A stretch of DNA of 64,000 nt from RH-AL1 sp965277355 (GCA_965277355.1 CBDICN010000002.1:1674001-1738000), one strand, 5' to 3'; numbered from the stretch's first letter, positions 1-9,271 are shown. Translations and numbers: made by a program. The notes: generated from the letters alone by a model not told the origin.

Positions 1-92
1 GCCGGTCATTGACCACCCCTGATCATGCCGCACCGGCGGCAAGTGCCACCCGTCACGCTGCGGATGGCCGTCCTGACCTCGGGAGGCGAACG

Positions 93-776
93 CTACGACT
101 TGGTCGGTACCAACACCGGCACGAACACGCCCCTGGCTTGTTCGAGCACGGTCATCCGCCCGTTGGCCACGCCGAAATAGGCGCCGTGCAGGGTGAGCTT
201 GCCCTGGCGCTCCCGCTCCGCCACCCAGGGATAGGAGCGCAGATTGGCAAGGCCTTGAATGATCGACGTATAGGACAGCGTCTCGCAATAATGGTCGAAG
301 TCGCCGACCGGCGGCCCGAGGCGGTCGGACGCCGGCTTGATCAGCTGTTTCCAGTTGGCGATGAAATTGGCCTCGGAGAGCGGCTTGTATTCGTCGGTCG
401 TGCCGAGCGCGAACGCGCGGATGCCGCCGCATTGGGCATGCCCCATGACGACAATATGGGCGACCTGCAGCGCGAGCACGGCATATTCGATCGCCGCCGC
501 CGTCTCCTGGTAGTGCGAGCTTCTGGTGAAGGGAGGGACCAGGGCGCCGACATTCCGCACGACGAAGATCTCGCCAGGCCGGGCATCGAAGATGACCTCG
601 GGCGAAACGCGGGAGTCGCAGCATCCGATCAGCAAGACCGGCGGCTTCTGGCCCACCTCCGCGAGGTGTCGGAAGCGCCCCTGCTCCTCGTTCAGGCGCC
701 CATTGAAGAAGGCGGTGTAACCCTCCGCGAGATGTTCCGGGAGAGGCTCGTGAACCGGCGGGGTATCGTTGGACAT
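93..776 (-). CDS. can: beta-class carbonic anhydrase
   Basis: This enzyme interconverts CO2 and bicarbonate in the cytoplasm and supplies bicarbonate to carboxylases. The 227-residue product has the beta-class zinc site: Cys52-x-Asp54-x-Arg56 in GCCDSRV, and His113/Cys116 in GHAQCGG. Both fit the usual Cys-His-Cys ligand set and the Asp-Arg dyad. Length and N-terminus are normal for the family, and the start ATG lies at 776. The gene diverges from the mitofilin-like gene across about 235 bp, which must hold both promoters, and it has no operon partner in view. The family assignment is secure; the physiological role is inferred from the family. Confidence 0.95.
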   Translation of the reverse strand: MSNDTPPVHEPLPEHLAEGYTAFFNGRLNEEQGRFRHLAEVGQKPPVLLIGCCDSRVSPEVIFDARPGEIFVVRNVGALVPPFTRSSHYQETAAAIEYAVLALQVAHIVVMGHAQCGGIRAFALGTTDEYKPLSEANFIANWKQLIKPASDRLGPPVGDFDHYCETLSYTSIIQGLANLRSYPWVAERERQGKLTLHGAYFGVANGRMTVLEQARGVFVPVLVPTKS

Positions 777-1012
777 GGCTGTCTAGCCGTACTCATAGAT
801 CAAGAGGTACACGCTGGCAGCACTTAGTGCGCCAGCTCGCGCCGCGCTGCAAATGGCGGATGCAGATTGGAGATTGGCGTTGCAGCTGTCCGTGTGAACC
901 CCGGCAGCACCCTAGGATTATACCGTTGCAATTCAGCCGCCGACCATGGGCAATGCGTCTGATTCCCCTGTAGCCGAAAACGATCTATGGACGCGGTCTG
1001 ATGGAGGTCGAT

Positions 1013-2494
1013 ATGGCGGATGAAAAGAGTGGACCGAGGCCGCTGGGCGACAGGCCGGAGGATCACGATCCGAGCCTGTTCACGGAACAACCGACGCCTG
1101 TCGGCGGTCTCACGTCCGGCCTGGAATCCAGGCGATCGGAATGGACCGCCAGCGACGAGCGCGGCGCATTGCATCAAGCACCGCCTCCGGACGCGATCCG
1201 CTCGGAGGCCGGCCGCGCCGGTCCGGCCGGCGCAACTGTGGCGACCGAGTTCGGCTCGTCCGCAGCTCGGGACGCAGCTCCTGCGGCGCAGACTTCAGCC
1301 GCCCCGAAGCGCTCGTTGTGGCCCGTCGCGGCCGGCCTCGTCGTCGGTGCTGCCATCGGCGCCGGCAGCGCCGCGGTCATCTACGGCATGCAGAAGAATG
1401 GCGACAACGGCCTCGACCAAAAAATCGCCAGCCTGAGTTCTCGCGTCGATACGCTCGATCAGCGACCCGATCCGCGACGGGCGATCGCCGGGCTGCAGAC
1501 ATCCATGTCGGCTCTCGACGGCAAGGTCGCGGACGCGCAGAAGACCGCTGCGGCGGCCGACCAGAACGCGCAGAAGGCCGCCCAGGCCGCCGGTAAGCCG
1601 GGAGCCGCCGCCTTCGACCCGGCACCGCTCGAGCAGAAGATCGCGACCCTGCAAAGCAGCGTCGACGCGTTGCAGAAGCAGGCCGGCGGCGGCAAGGATG
1701 TCGATGGCAAGCTCGCGTCGCTTCAGGCCTCGATCGACGATCTCCGCAAGCGGGACCGTGCGCAGGGCGACACGCTCGGAGCGACGCAATCGGCGGTCGG
1801 CGGCCTGAGGAAGCAGGACGACGACCAGGGCAGCAAGATCGCAGCCTTCGCGGCCACAGCGGTGGGGCTTCAGAGTTTGCAAGGCAAAGTCTCGAATCTC
1901 GAGAAGCAGACCGTCTCGACTCAGCAGGGCGTGATGAGCCTGCAGGCCGACCAGAAGACTCTAGCGGCGAAGGTGAGGGACCCCGCCTTCGCCGCCGTCT
2001 CCGACAGCCTCGTCAGCCAGATCGAGCGCGGCGAGCCTTACGAGCAGCAGGTCGAGGCGCTGGCCGCGCTCAATGCGGATCCGGCGAAGGTCGCGGTCCT
2101 GCGGGAGAACGCGGCCAAGGGCGTACCCTCCGCGCAGGCGCTGGCCGCCCAGTTCAAGCCGCTGGCCGACCCCATGACGGCCGTCGAGTACAAGGCTCCC
2201 CCCAACGCAGGCCTGTACGACCGGCTGAAGAGCGGCATGTCGAGTCTCGTGTCCGTCCGCAGCACGGACGAGACGGCCGGCAACGATATCGCCTCACGCG
2301 TCTCGCTGATCCAGGCCGACCTGAACCACAACGACGTCGTCGGTGCGGTCGCGGCATGGAACCAGCTGCCTCCGGATGCCAAGGCGAGATCGCAGGCTTG
2401 GGGCGCCCTGGCCAAGACCTCGGCGGAAGCGATGACGGCGGCGCGCGCGTTGCGCGAGCAGGCGATCGCGGCCTTCAGCGGCAAGAAGTCGTGA
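1013..2494 (+). CDS. mitofilin-like inner-membrane protein
   Basis: A hydrophilic N-terminus of about 105 residues is followed by one membrane span (near LWPVAAGLVVGAAIG), a long coiled-coil-prone region rich in Ala/Gln/Lys, and a more compact C-terminal domain. This is the layout of the alphaproteobacterial mitofilin-like family, related to the Mic60 crista protein and commonly encoded just before hemY. I chose the ATG at 1013 because a good ribosome site (ggaggt, 1003-1008) lies just before it; an in-frame ATG at 1001 would bury that site. The hemC/hemD genes that often precede this pair are absent here. The likely role is organising the inner membrane or envelope contacts; this is inferred. 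Confidence 0.8.
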   Translation: MADEKSGPRPLGDRPEDHDPSLFTEQPTPVGGLTSGLESRRSEWTASDERGALHQAPPPDAIRSEAGRAGPAGATVATEFGSSAARDAAPAAQTSAAPKRSLWPVAAGLVVGAAIGAGSAAVIYGMQKNGDNGLDQKIASLSSRVDTLDQRPDPRRAIAGLQTSMSALDGKVADAQKTAAAADQNAQKAAQAAGKPGAAAFDPAPLEQKIATLQSSVDALQKQAGGGKDVDGKLASLQASIDDLRKRDRAQGDTLGATQSAVGGLRKQDDDQGSKIAAFAATAVGLQSLQGKVSNLEKQTVSTQQGVMSLQADQKTLAAKVRDPAFAAVSDSLVSQIERGEPYEQQVEALAALNADPAKVAVLRENAAKGVPSAQALAAQFKPLADPMTAVEYKAPPNAGLYDRLKSGMSSLVSVRSTDETAGNDIASRVSLIQADLNHNDVVGAVAAWNQLPPDAKARSQAWGALAKTSAEAMTAARALREQAIAAFSGKKS

Positions 2495-2570
2495 CGTTCA
2501 CCGTCGCGCGAACGGACGCCGGCGGTGCCAGCCGACCGGCGCGTTGCGGCGCGCTTTGCCAGGGGCATCT

Positions 2571-4364
2571 ATGATCCGCGTCGTCCTCTACCTCGTTCTT
2601 CTGGCGGTGCTGGCCTACGGCGGCATGCTGCTTATCCAGAACCCGGGGCACATCACCGTCAGCTGGTACGGTCATATTATCAACACCAGCGCCGCCCTCG
2701 GAATCGCCGCCATCGCGTTGGCGGGGATCATCCTATGGGTCGTGCTGCGCCTCGTCTTTGGCCTGCCCTCCTTCATGTCCTACGCCGCGAGGCGACGCCG
2801 TCGCGAGAAAGGCTACACGGCCCTTTCGCGTGGGCTGATCGCCGTGGGTTCGGGGGATGCGCGGGCCGCTCTAAAGGCCGCTTCGCAGGCCAGCCGGCAG
2901 CTCAAAGGCGACTCGCTTGCCATCATGTTGCGCGCCCAGGCGGCGGATCTGGCCGGCGACGGCCAGGGCTCCCAGGCGGCCTACGAGGAGCTTGCCGAGC
3001 GGGAGGACACCCGGGTGCTTGGCCTGCGCGGACTCTACGCCGAGGCGAACCGACGAGGCGACGACGAGGCGGCCAGGCATTTCGCGGCAGCCGCTCACCG
3101 AGCCTCGCCGCTGCCGTGGTCTGCGCAGGCGGTGCTCGAGCACCGCGCGACGGAGCAGGATTGGCAGACGGCATTAGCCACGGTCGAGTCGAGCATCGCT
3201 GCCAGACTCGTCGACAAGGCGACCGGACAGCGCCAGCGCGCGGTGCTGGAGACGGCGCTGGCCAGGGACAACGAGATGACGGCGCCGGACGTGGCACTGG
3301 CATTCGCCCGCGCGGCGATGAAACGCGCGCCGGACCTCGTACCGCCGGTGGTCGTCGCGGCGCAGTTGCTGACGCGGCGCGGCGAGATCCGGAAAGCGTC
3401 CCGTGTCATCGAGAAGGCGTGGCCGCGCTGTCAGCATCCCGACATCGCCCGCGCCTACCTCGACGTGCGGCCAGGCGACTCGACGAGCGACAAGCTGGCG
3501 CGTGCCAAGACGCTGATGGGCCTGTCCGCCTTCGATCCCGTCGCGCGCATGACGGTCGCGCGCGCAGCGATCGCCGCCAAGGATTTCGCGACAGCGCGAT
3601 CGGCGATGGAGCCGCTGGTCGGGCAGGGCAAACGGCCGACCATCAGGATGTGCACGCTGATGGCCGAGCTCGAGGACAACGAACACGGCAGCGCCGGCCT
3701 TTCGCGCGAGTGGCAGTCGCGTGCCTCTCACGCGGCGCTCGACCCAACGTGGGTCGCGGACGGCATCGTCTACGATCATTGGGCGCCGATCTCGCCGACC
3801 ACAGGCCGGCTCGATGCCTTCGTTTGGCAAGTCCCGGTTGAGCGTATGGGCCGCGTCATGGACGCGATGCCGGCACGGCCGGTGGGCGACAACGCCGCCC
3901 TGAGCTCCGACACAACACCCTACATCGATCACCAGGAGACCACGGCGATGATCGCGGCACCGGCCGCGCCGAAGCCTTCCGCGGAGACCAAGGCCGCCGA
4001 GATCGCACCGGCCGAGCCGAACGCCGTCGAGGCCATCCCTGAGGCTGCTCCTGAGACCGCTCCTGAGGCCGCGACATCCGTCGCCTCGATACCCGAAGAG
4101 CATCCGCAAATCGAGCAAGGTTCCATGCCGTCCGTCGCCGAACCGGCGGTGCCGGCCGCTGCTTCGCCGGCCGAGGAGCCGGTGACGGGCACGACAGGCA
4201 ACGCGCCTCTGGCCGACGGCGTGTTGCCGCGAACTGAAATGGACTCGACGGTGCCGTACGCAGGCGACGGATCGGTGGAGAAAAAGCCGGCCCAAAGCGA
4301 GCTCCCGCCCGCCGCCAAAGACCGGCGCGTCGATCGTCGAGACACGGTTATAACGTCGGGTTGA
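2571..4364 (+). CDS. hemY: HemY-like tetratricopeptide membrane protein
   Basis: The protein has two N-terminal membrane spans (about residues 1-18 and 40-62), then the basic stretch RRRRREKGY, then a helical TPR-like body ending near residue 420. This is the HemY N-domain architecture. The last 170 or so residues are rich in Ala, Pro and Glu and look disordered, so this copy is longer than the enterobacterial protein. It starts at 2571 behind aggggc, 76 bp after the mitofilin-like gene, with which it probably forms an operon. The alphaproteobacterial HemY of this type is linked to heme synthesis by genomic context; no catalytic residues are evident. It is not the protoporphyrinogen oxidase that shares the name in Gram-positives. 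Confidence 0.82.
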   Translation: MIRVVLYLVLLAVLAYGGMLLIQNPGHITVSWYGHIINTSAALGIAAIALAGIILWVVLRLVFGLPSFMSYAARRRRREKGYTALSRGLIAVGSGDARAALKAASQASRQLKGDSLAIMLRAQAADLAGDGQGSQAAYEELAEREDTRVLGLRGLYAEANRRGDDEAARHFAAAAHRASPLPWSAQAVLEHRATEQDWQTALATVESSIAARLVDKATGQRQRAVLETALARDNEMTAPDVALAFARAAMKRAPDLVPPVVVAAQLLTRRGEIRKASRVIEKAWPRCQHPDIARAYLDVRPGDSTSDKLARAKTLMGLSAFDPVARMTVARAAIAAKDFATARSAMEPLVGQGKRPTIRMCTLMAELEDNEHGSAGLSREWQSRASHAALDPTWVADGIVYDHWAPISPTTGRLDAFVWQVPVERMGRVMDAMPARPVGDNAALSSDTTPYIDHQETTAMIAAPAAPKPSAETKAAEIAPAEPNAVEAIPEAAPETAPEAATSVASIPEEHPQIEQGSMPSVAEPAVPAAASPAEEPVTGTTGNAPLADGVLPRTEMDSTVPYAGDGSVEKKPAQSELPPAAKDRRVDRRDTVITSG

Positions 4365-4395
4365 TCCAAGCTCGGCCTCAACCTGCGCTAGACGA

Positions 4396-4932
4396 TTACT
4401 TCGGCGCGGCAGGCGCCGGGGGCGCATCGCCAGGGGGCGCCGCGGTCTGCTTCGGGTCAGGGATGGCCTCCGTCCCGAGCAGGTGGGCGCTGGTGACGAA
4501 GCGTTCGCCGCCGACATGGCCGAAGACGCGCAACTCCTTGCCGCCCTGCGGCACGAAAAGGGCGCGCATGGTTCTATCGTCCGAGCAGGTGATTTCGGAG
4601 AGCCGGACTAGGCCAACCTCGCCACTAAGGTCGCCGCCGTCGCAGGTGGCGCCTCCGGCGAGTTTCAACTCGAACTGGGTCTCCGTCCTGCTCGTGACGA
4701 GCGTTCCGGAGAACTGTTCGCGGCTGCCTTGCAGCTCACCCGAAAAAATCCAAGTGTCGGTGGCGCTGGCAGGCTCGGCATCAGGCTTGAAGGGCTCCGG
4801 TGGCGCTTCGCGCAGTCGCGGCGCCGTGACATCGGATGGATCAGGCCCGGGCTGCTCCTGCGCCATCGACTGTCCCCCGGACAGACCCGCAGCCACCGAC
4901 AGAGCAAGAACGAATGCGAGCCGCGCGCTCAC
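4396..4932 (-). CDS. hypothetical exported protein downstream of leuD
   Basis: I do not recognise the family. The 178-residue product begins VSARLAFVLALSVAAG and continues through GGQSMAQEQ, a typical Sec signal peptide with AxA-like cleavage. The mature part has a central domain with two cysteines (GGATCDGG and SEITCSDD) and a Pro/Ala-rich C-terminus. I chose the GTG at 4932 because it overlaps the leuD stop as GTGA, which suggests translational coupling; a second in-frame GTG lies at 4938. It ends 31 bp from the convergent hemY-like gene. A periplasmic or outer-membrane-associated location is inferred from the signal alone. Confidence 0.6.
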   Translation of the reverse strand: MSARLAFVLALSVAAGLSGGQSMAQEQPGPDPSDVTAPRLREAPPEPFKPDAEPASATDTWIFSGELQGSREQFSGTLVTSRTETQFELKLAGGATCDGGDLSGEVGLVRLSEITCSDDRTMRALFVPQGGKELRVFGHVGGERFVTSAHLLGTEAIPDPKQTAAPPGDAPPAPAAPK

Positions 4933-5534
4933 AGCCACGGACGCTCTATTTCGAAGCTCTTCTCGAACCTGTCGATGACGGCGCTCTTCTCCAGCGTGAG
5001 GCCGATGTCGTCGAGGCCGTTCAGCAGGCAATGCTTGCGGAAGGGATCGATCTCGAAGGCCAGCGTGCCGCCGTCGGGACCACGGATGGTCTGCTTGTCG
5101 AGATCGACAGTCAGGGTGGCGTTGGCGCCGCGTTCGGCATCGTCCATCAGCTTTTCGAGGTCGTCCTTGTCGACCACGAGGGGCAAGATCCCGTTCTTGA
5201 AGCAATTGTTGTAGAAGATGTCGGCGAAGCTCGTCGAGATCACGCAACGTATGCCGAAGTCGAGCAACGCCCAGGGTGCGTGCTCGCGCGATGATCCGCA
5301 GCCGAAATTATCCTCGACCACCAGGATCTGGGCCTTGCGGTAGGCGGCCTGGTTCAGCACGAACTCGGGATTTTCCGAGCCGTCCTCCCGGTACCGGTGC
5401 GGCGCGAACAGATCCTTGCCGAGCCCGGTGCGTTTGATCGTCTTCAGGAAACGCGCGGGAATGATCTGGTCCGTGTCGACGTTGGCGATCCTCAGCGGCG
5501 CAGCGACGGCGGTCAGGGTGGTGAATGCGTCCAT
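4929..5534 (-). CDS. leuD: 3-isopropylmalate dehydratase small subunit
   Basis: The small subunit of isopropylmalate isomerase is cytosolic and acts in leucine biosynthesis, interconverting 2- and 3-isopropylmalate together with LeuC, which carries the Fe-S cluster. The product has 201 residues, normal for the family. Diagnostic motifs are ANVDTDQIIPARFL near the N-terminus and EDNFGCGSSREHAPW at about residues 70-85. The ATG at 5534 is the natural start; upstream reading frame is not protein-like. leuC is not in the window. A small exported protein overlaps the stop codon. Confidence 0.96.
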   Translation of the reverse strand: MDAFTTLTAVAAPLRIANVDTDQIIPARFLKTIKRTGLGKDLFAPHRYREDGSENPEFVLNQAAYRKAQILVVEDNFGCGSSREHAPWALLDFGIRCVISTSFADIFYNNCFKNGILPLVVDKDDLEKLMDDAERGANATLTVDLDKQTIRGPDGGTLAFEIDPFRKHCLLNGLDDIGLTLEKSAVIDRFEKSFEIERPWL

Positions 5535-5575
5535 GGGCAACCCTATAGCGAGACTGGGCAAGGGGGCAACGCGGC

Positions 5576-6163
5576 TTAGAAGCCTCTCACCTCGGGACGC
5601 CGCAGGCGCACGTAGAGCGCGCCGGCGCCGCCGTGCGGCCGGCCGGCCTCCTCGAAGCCGATAACCAGCGCCCGGAACTCCGGCAGGCCGAGCCAAAGCG
5701 GGACCGAGCGTTTCAGCACGCCGACCTCGCGCCAAGCCTTGCCGTCGTCCGCACCGTCGGCCCCATAGGCGCGCATTCCTTTGCCGGTGACGACGAGCAC
5801 GACCCGTGCCCCCTCGCGCTGCGCGTTCTGCAGGAAACGGAACAGCGCGGCATGAGCCTCGGCCTGACGGAACCCATGCAGATCGATCACCGCATCCGCC
5901 GTCATCCGCCCGCGCGACAGCTTCTGCTTCAGCTTGCGCTCGAGCGGAGCCAGCGGCAGCTTGCCGGAGGTCGCGCGCGGCGGAAGCGGGGGCGCCGGCT
6001 TCCTGGCAGACGAGGTTGGATCCTCCGGGATCGGCATCGGCTTGGCGAGGCGTTCAGGCACGGAGGCGCCGGCGCGCCGGTTCACGCTCGCTGCCACGCT
6101 GAGCCACAGTTCGATTTCATCGTCGCTGAGACGACGCAGGCGAGAGCGGACGCCGTCGATCAC
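5576..6163 (-). CDS. Smr/MutS2-type nuclease domain protein
   Basis: The 195-residue protein has a variable, Pro-rich N-terminal half and a C-terminal Smr domain from about residue 95. The domain shows DLHGFRQAEAHAAL, the LDxH-type motif, and VVTGKGMRA, the TGxG motif. Stand-alone Smr proteins of this size are DNA- or RNA-nicking endonuclease-like proteins, with ribosome-collision roles in some relatives. The GTG start at 6163 overlaps the mltA stop as GTGA, so it is probably translated by coupling as the third gene of a Tim44-like, mltA, smr operon. This three-gene order is common in alphaproteobacteria. The exact substrate is unknown. Confidence 0.85.
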   Translation of the reverse strand: MIDGVRSRLRRLSDDEIELWLSVAASVNRRAGASVPERLAKPMPIPEDPTSSARKPAPPLPPRATSGKLPLAPLERKLKQKLSRGRMTADAVIDLHGFRQAEAHAALFRFLQNAQREGARVVLVVTGKGMRAYGADGADDGKAWREVGVLKRSVPLWLGLPEFRALVIGFEEAGRPHGGAGALYVRLRRPEVRGF

Positions 6164-7350
6164 GGGGGGGCGCCCCGATGAGGCGTCGCGTTGGGCCACA
6201 GCACGTAGAGGCCGGCCTTGTGTCGGATGGGGCCGGCCAGCCGCGCCGCCTCCGCCCCGCTGCCGAAGAAGATGTCGCCGCGCGCGCGCCCGACGATGGC
6301 GGTGCCGGTGTCCTGCGCCACCATCAGGCGCTGGAACGGCGTCGGGGTCTCGGTACGCCAGGGCAGGGTGGCATCGACGTAGAACGGCAGCCCGTAGCAC
6401 CAGACCGACCGGTCGATCGCCAGCGAGCGCAGCGGCGTCAGGCTGATGCCTTCACCGCCGATCGGTCCGGCGTGCGAGGCCAACACATCGTCGAAACGAA
6501 AGAAGATGTAGGAGCGGTTGCGCTGCATAAGCGCGGTGCCCGCCTCACCCGGCTTCTGACCGTTGGCACGGATCCAGGCGGCGAGCTGCGCCATGCCCAT
6601 CTGTTCCGGCGGAATGCCAAGCGTCTGCACGAGGACCTTGCCGACCGAGGTGTACGGGTAACCGTTGCGTCCGTCGAAGGCCAGCCGCCGCAGGGAGCCA
6701 TCCGGCAGCTTGATGCGCGCCGATCCCTGGACCTGAATGAAGAAGGCTTCGACCGGATCGCGCACGTAGACAAGAGGCGCGAGGCTACCGAGCGCACCGC
6801 CTTCGATCGCGGCGCGATCCGGCACGGGTTCGAGCGTGCCATCGAGGCTGCGGTGCGCCGCCGAAAGAGTGGGGTCGAGTCCGGTCAGGGGCCGGCCTGG
6901 CCCGGCGCTGACGATGTCCGGGGGCCGCGGGTAGAGCGGCGTGGCGAACGCTGCCGTGCGGGTGAGCGAGCCCTCGACGACCGGCTCGTAGTAGCCGGTG
7001 ACGAAGCCGTCCTCGGCCAGGAGCAGGGGGGTGAACCATGCTTCGAAAAAGGCGCGGGCCGCCCGCTCGCCGGTCTCCGGCGAAAGGGCCAGCACCTTGG
7101 CACACACCGCCTTCAAGGCAGGGGGCGCCGAGACCGCGGCGCGCTGGGCGGGCTTCGCCATGGCGGCACAGGAGGCGCGAAGCGTCCGCAGGGCGGCCGC
7201 GTGATTATCGGAGGCGAAGCCCGGCATGGCCTCGAAGGGCACCGCTTCGCCGGGTGGACGCGTCGGCGCCTTCGCCGCGACCGGTCCACCATCAAAAGCA
7301 ATCGACGCCAGGATCACGAAGATCGAGGCCCTGACGACCCCCCGCCTCAA
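6160..7350 (-). CDS. mltA: membrane-bound lytic murein transglycosylase A
   Basis: The product cleaves the MurNAc-GlcNAc bond of peptidoglycan with formation of 1,6-anhydro-MurNAc, in the periplasm. It has 396 residues and an N-terminal signal sequence (RASIFVILASIAF). The MltA fold follows: FVTGYYEP in the middle, the SVGKVLVQ and IFFRF segments, and a C-terminal 3D domain containing AQDTGTAIVGRARGD with the catalytic-type aspartates. No lipobox cysteine is evident, so it may be soluble in the periplasm. The start is a TTG that overlaps the upstream gene's stop as TTGA; the next usable start would cut into the signal peptide. Confidence 0.9.
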   Translation of the reverse strand: MRRGVVRASIFVILASIAFDGGPVAAKAPTRPPGEAVPFEAMPGFASDNHAAALRTLRASCAAMAKPAQRAAVSAPPALKAVCAKVLALSPETGERAARAFFEAWFTPLLLAEDGFVTGYYEPVVEGSLTRTAAFATPLYPRPPDIVSAGPGRPLTGLDPTLSAAHRSLDGTLEPVPDRAAIEGGALGSLAPLVYVRDPVEAFFIQVQGSARIKLPDGSLRRLAFDGRNGYPYTSVGKVLVQTLGIPPEQMGMAQLAAWIRANGQKPGEAGTALMQRNRSYIFFRFDDVLASHAGPIGGEGISLTPLRSLAIDRSVWCYGLPFYVDATLPWRTETPTPFQRLMVAQDTGTAIVGRARGDIFFGSGAEAARLAGPIRHKAGLYVLWPNATPHRGAPP

Positions 7351-8057
7351 TGGCCCGCTTCGGTCGCGACCAGCTTCCAGTTCGGGTCACGCGCGGTGAC
7401 GTCGCGGGCGAAGGTCCAGATGTCGTTCATGTCGAACACCCTGTCCGCGCTGCCGTCGATGAGACTACCGTCGGCGGCATGGGTCGCCGAGATCTGCTTG
7501 GACAAGAAGCGGACCGAAATGCGCGAGATCCGTCCGTCCAGGGTGGCCGACTCGATGTCGGCGCCGTCCATCGACACGAAGGTCGTCGTCAGGCGCTCCT
7601 TGCGCTTGTCGCGATCGAGCAGAGCGGCATTGAAGCCTTCGTAAACCTCCTTGGCCAGGAGGCTTTGCAGCGTCTTGCGCTCGCTCGCAGCGAAGGCCGT
7701 GATGATCGCTTCGTAAGCAATCTTGGCGCCCTCGACGAAAGCGTCTCCCGAAAAAGTCGGGTCCGCGGAGGCGATCGCGTCGAGCCCGGTGGCCACGGGC
7801 GACCCTGCCACCGCGTACGAATGCCAGCGGTCCGGATCGGCCGGCTGAGCCTGCGGCAACTGCGGCTTGGCGGCCGATGGTAGACGAATGACGTTCTGCG
7901 CCGGCGTTCGCGGCTTGCCGGGCTCCGTCGCCTTTGGCTCGGCGACGGGTTTACGCGGCTTCTGGAACCCGCTGCCCTCGCCGAGCACGGATCGCAGCTT
8001 CCACACCACGACCAGGGCGAGAAGCGCGAAGACAATCGTCAAGGGGTCGATGGGCAT
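7347..8057 (-). CDS. Tim44-like domain protein
   Basis: This 236-residue protein starts with a single N-terminal membrane anchor (DPLTIVFALLALVVVWKL), followed by a low-complexity Pro/Lys linker and a C-terminal Tim44-like domain from about residue 90 (the FVEGAKIAYEAII and ISVRFLSKQIS segments). Alphaproteobacterial members are often called TimA; the mitochondrial relative docks Hsp70 at the inner-membrane translocase. I chose the ATG at 8057; a TTG two codons upstream is possible. It leads the operon with mltA and smr, and faces fxsA across about 155 bp. An envelope protein-assembly role is inferred from the family. Confidence 0.85.
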   Translation of the reverse strand: MPIDPLTIVFALLALVVVWKLRSVLGEGSGFQKPRKPVAEPKATEPGKPRTPAQNVIRLPSAAKPQLPQAQPADPDRWHSYAVAGSPVATGLDAIASADPTFSGDAFVEGAKIAYEAIITAFAASERKTLQSLLAKEVYEGFNAALLDRDKRKERLTTTFVSMDGADIESATLDGRISRISVRFLSKQISATHAADGSLIDGSADRVFDMNDIWTFARDVTARDPNWKLVATEAGH

Positions 8058-8212
8058 GAACAAAACCTAGGAGAAGCGCGCTCATTGCAAAAGCCAAGCG
8101 CGCGATCATCTATCAATGTGGTGACGGAGGGCGCAACGTCCAGCGGCCAAGAGGTAATCGCTCCGCCGGCTCCGCCCCATGATGTCTTTCCTGGCCCTTC
8201 GAGGTCGCTACA

Positions 8213-8677
8213 ATGCTGTTATCGACACGCATCAAGTTCGCCATCGCGCTTTGGATCATCCTGGAGGCGCTGTTGTTCGCCCTGGTTGTAAGGCTCGTCG
8301 GCTTCGGCGGTGCAATTCTGCTTGGCCTCCTGACGAGCCTAATCGGCCTATCGACTTTGAAACGCGCCGGCGCATCGGCGATGGCGAAGATGCGTGATGC
8401 CTGGCGCGGGCGCGAGGGAGGGGCCGTCGGCGTCCGCGACGAGACGCTCGCGACTCTCGGTGCGCTGGCGTTGCTAGCGCCCGGCTTCCTATCCGATGGC
8501 ATCGGACTGATCCTCATCACGCCCGCACTCAGGGACGTTGTGGCTCAACGCGTCGCCACCTTCATCGCGACGCGCGGCGGTCGTCCGCGGGCCCAGCACG
8601 GGCCTTCCATCATCGACCTCGATCCCAAGGATTGGCAGCCCGTCGACGGAACGCCGCGCTCGATGCCGCGCGCCTGA
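8213..8677 (+). CDS. fxsA: FxsA family membrane protein
   Basis: The 154-residue cytoplasmic-membrane protein has two or three hydrophobic stretches (ALWIILEALLFALVVRLVG; ILLGLLTSLIGL) and the family block GALALLAPGFLSDGIGLIL, followed by a polar tail. FxsA in E. coli suppresses F-plasmid exclusion of phage T7; its normal role is not known. A gaggt ribosome site precedes the ATG. It lies between the divergent Tim44-like operon and secB, the usual neighbours in this order. Confidence 0.85.
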   Translation: MLLSTRIKFAIALWIILEALLFALVVRLVGFGGAILLGLLTSLIGLSTLKRAGASAMAKMRDAWRGREGGAVGVRDETLATLGALALLAPGFLSDGIGLILITPALRDVVAQRVATFIATRGGRPRAQHGPSIIDLDPKDWQPVDGTPRSMPRA

Positions 8678-8776
8678 TCGTCGTCGAAGCCGCCTTGTCG
8701 CTCCCGCGCTTCCATGCTAGCCGGGCCGCTCGGGCGGTACCGGATATCGGAGGCGCCTGTGCAGAGGCGGACGATC

Positions 8777-9271
8777 ATGGCGGAGGCGGGCGGCAACGGA
8801 AGTACGCAGACAACGGCCTCTCAGGGGGCGCCCTCGCTCAATGCCATGGTGCAGTTCACCAAGGATTTCTCGTTCGAGAACCCTAATGCGCCGCGTTCGC
8901 TCGGTCCGCAGGAGAAGGCGCCCAACATCTCGATCCAGGTCAACGTCAACGCCAAGCAACTGGCCGACACGGATTTCGAGGTGAACATCATGCTCGAGGG
9001 CTCTGCCGGCGAAGGCGCCGACACGCTCTTCAAGTTCGAACTCGACTATGCCGGCATCTTCCGCCTGCAGAACATCCCGCAGGAGCAGATGCATCCGGTG
9101 GTGATGATCGAGTGTCCGCGCCTGCTGTTTCCCTTCGCGCGCCAGATCATAGCCGAAGCGGTGCGCGGCGGCGGCTTTCCGCCGCTCTACATCGATCCGA
9201 TCGACTTCGCGGCACTCTATCAGCAGCGTATGACGGAAGTGTCCCAGCAGGGCGGGACCGTTAAGGTCTGA
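8777..9271 (+). CDS. secB: protein-export chaperone SecB
   Basis: SecB holds secretory preproteins unfolded and hands them to SecA at the Sec translocon. The 164-residue product shows QFTKDFSFENPNAP at the N-terminus, the central ISIQVNVNAKQL strand, ELDYAGIFRL, and the C-terminal ECPRLLFPFARQII and GGFPPLYIDPIDFAALY blocks. I chose the ATG at 8777 (MAEAGG) with a gaggcgg site upstream; earlier in-frame codons do not look like protein. It is convergent with dnaQ, whose stop is about 80 bp away. Confidence 0.97.
   Translation: MAEAGGNGSTQTTASQGAPSLNAMVQFTKDFSFENPNAPRSLGPQEKAPNISIQVNVNAKQLADTDFEVNIMLEGSAGEGADTLFKFELDYAGIFRLQNIPQEQMHPVVMIECPRLLFPFARQIIAEAVRGGGFPPLYIDPIDFAALYQQRMTEVSQQGGTVKV

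Noticed and set aside
1..92. Possible gene end at the left edge
   Set aside because: No frame with recognisable protein character runs into the window before the carbonic anhydrase stop.
824..1177. Minus-strand reading frame upstream of the mitofilin-like gene
   Set aside because: It overlaps the mitofilin-like start, has no ribosome site and no family features; the region is a divergent promoter gap.
5576..6400. Longer Smr-domain reading with an N-terminal extension
   Set aside because: The extension lies inside mltA in another frame; the GTGA-overlapping GTG at 6163 gives the expected protein.
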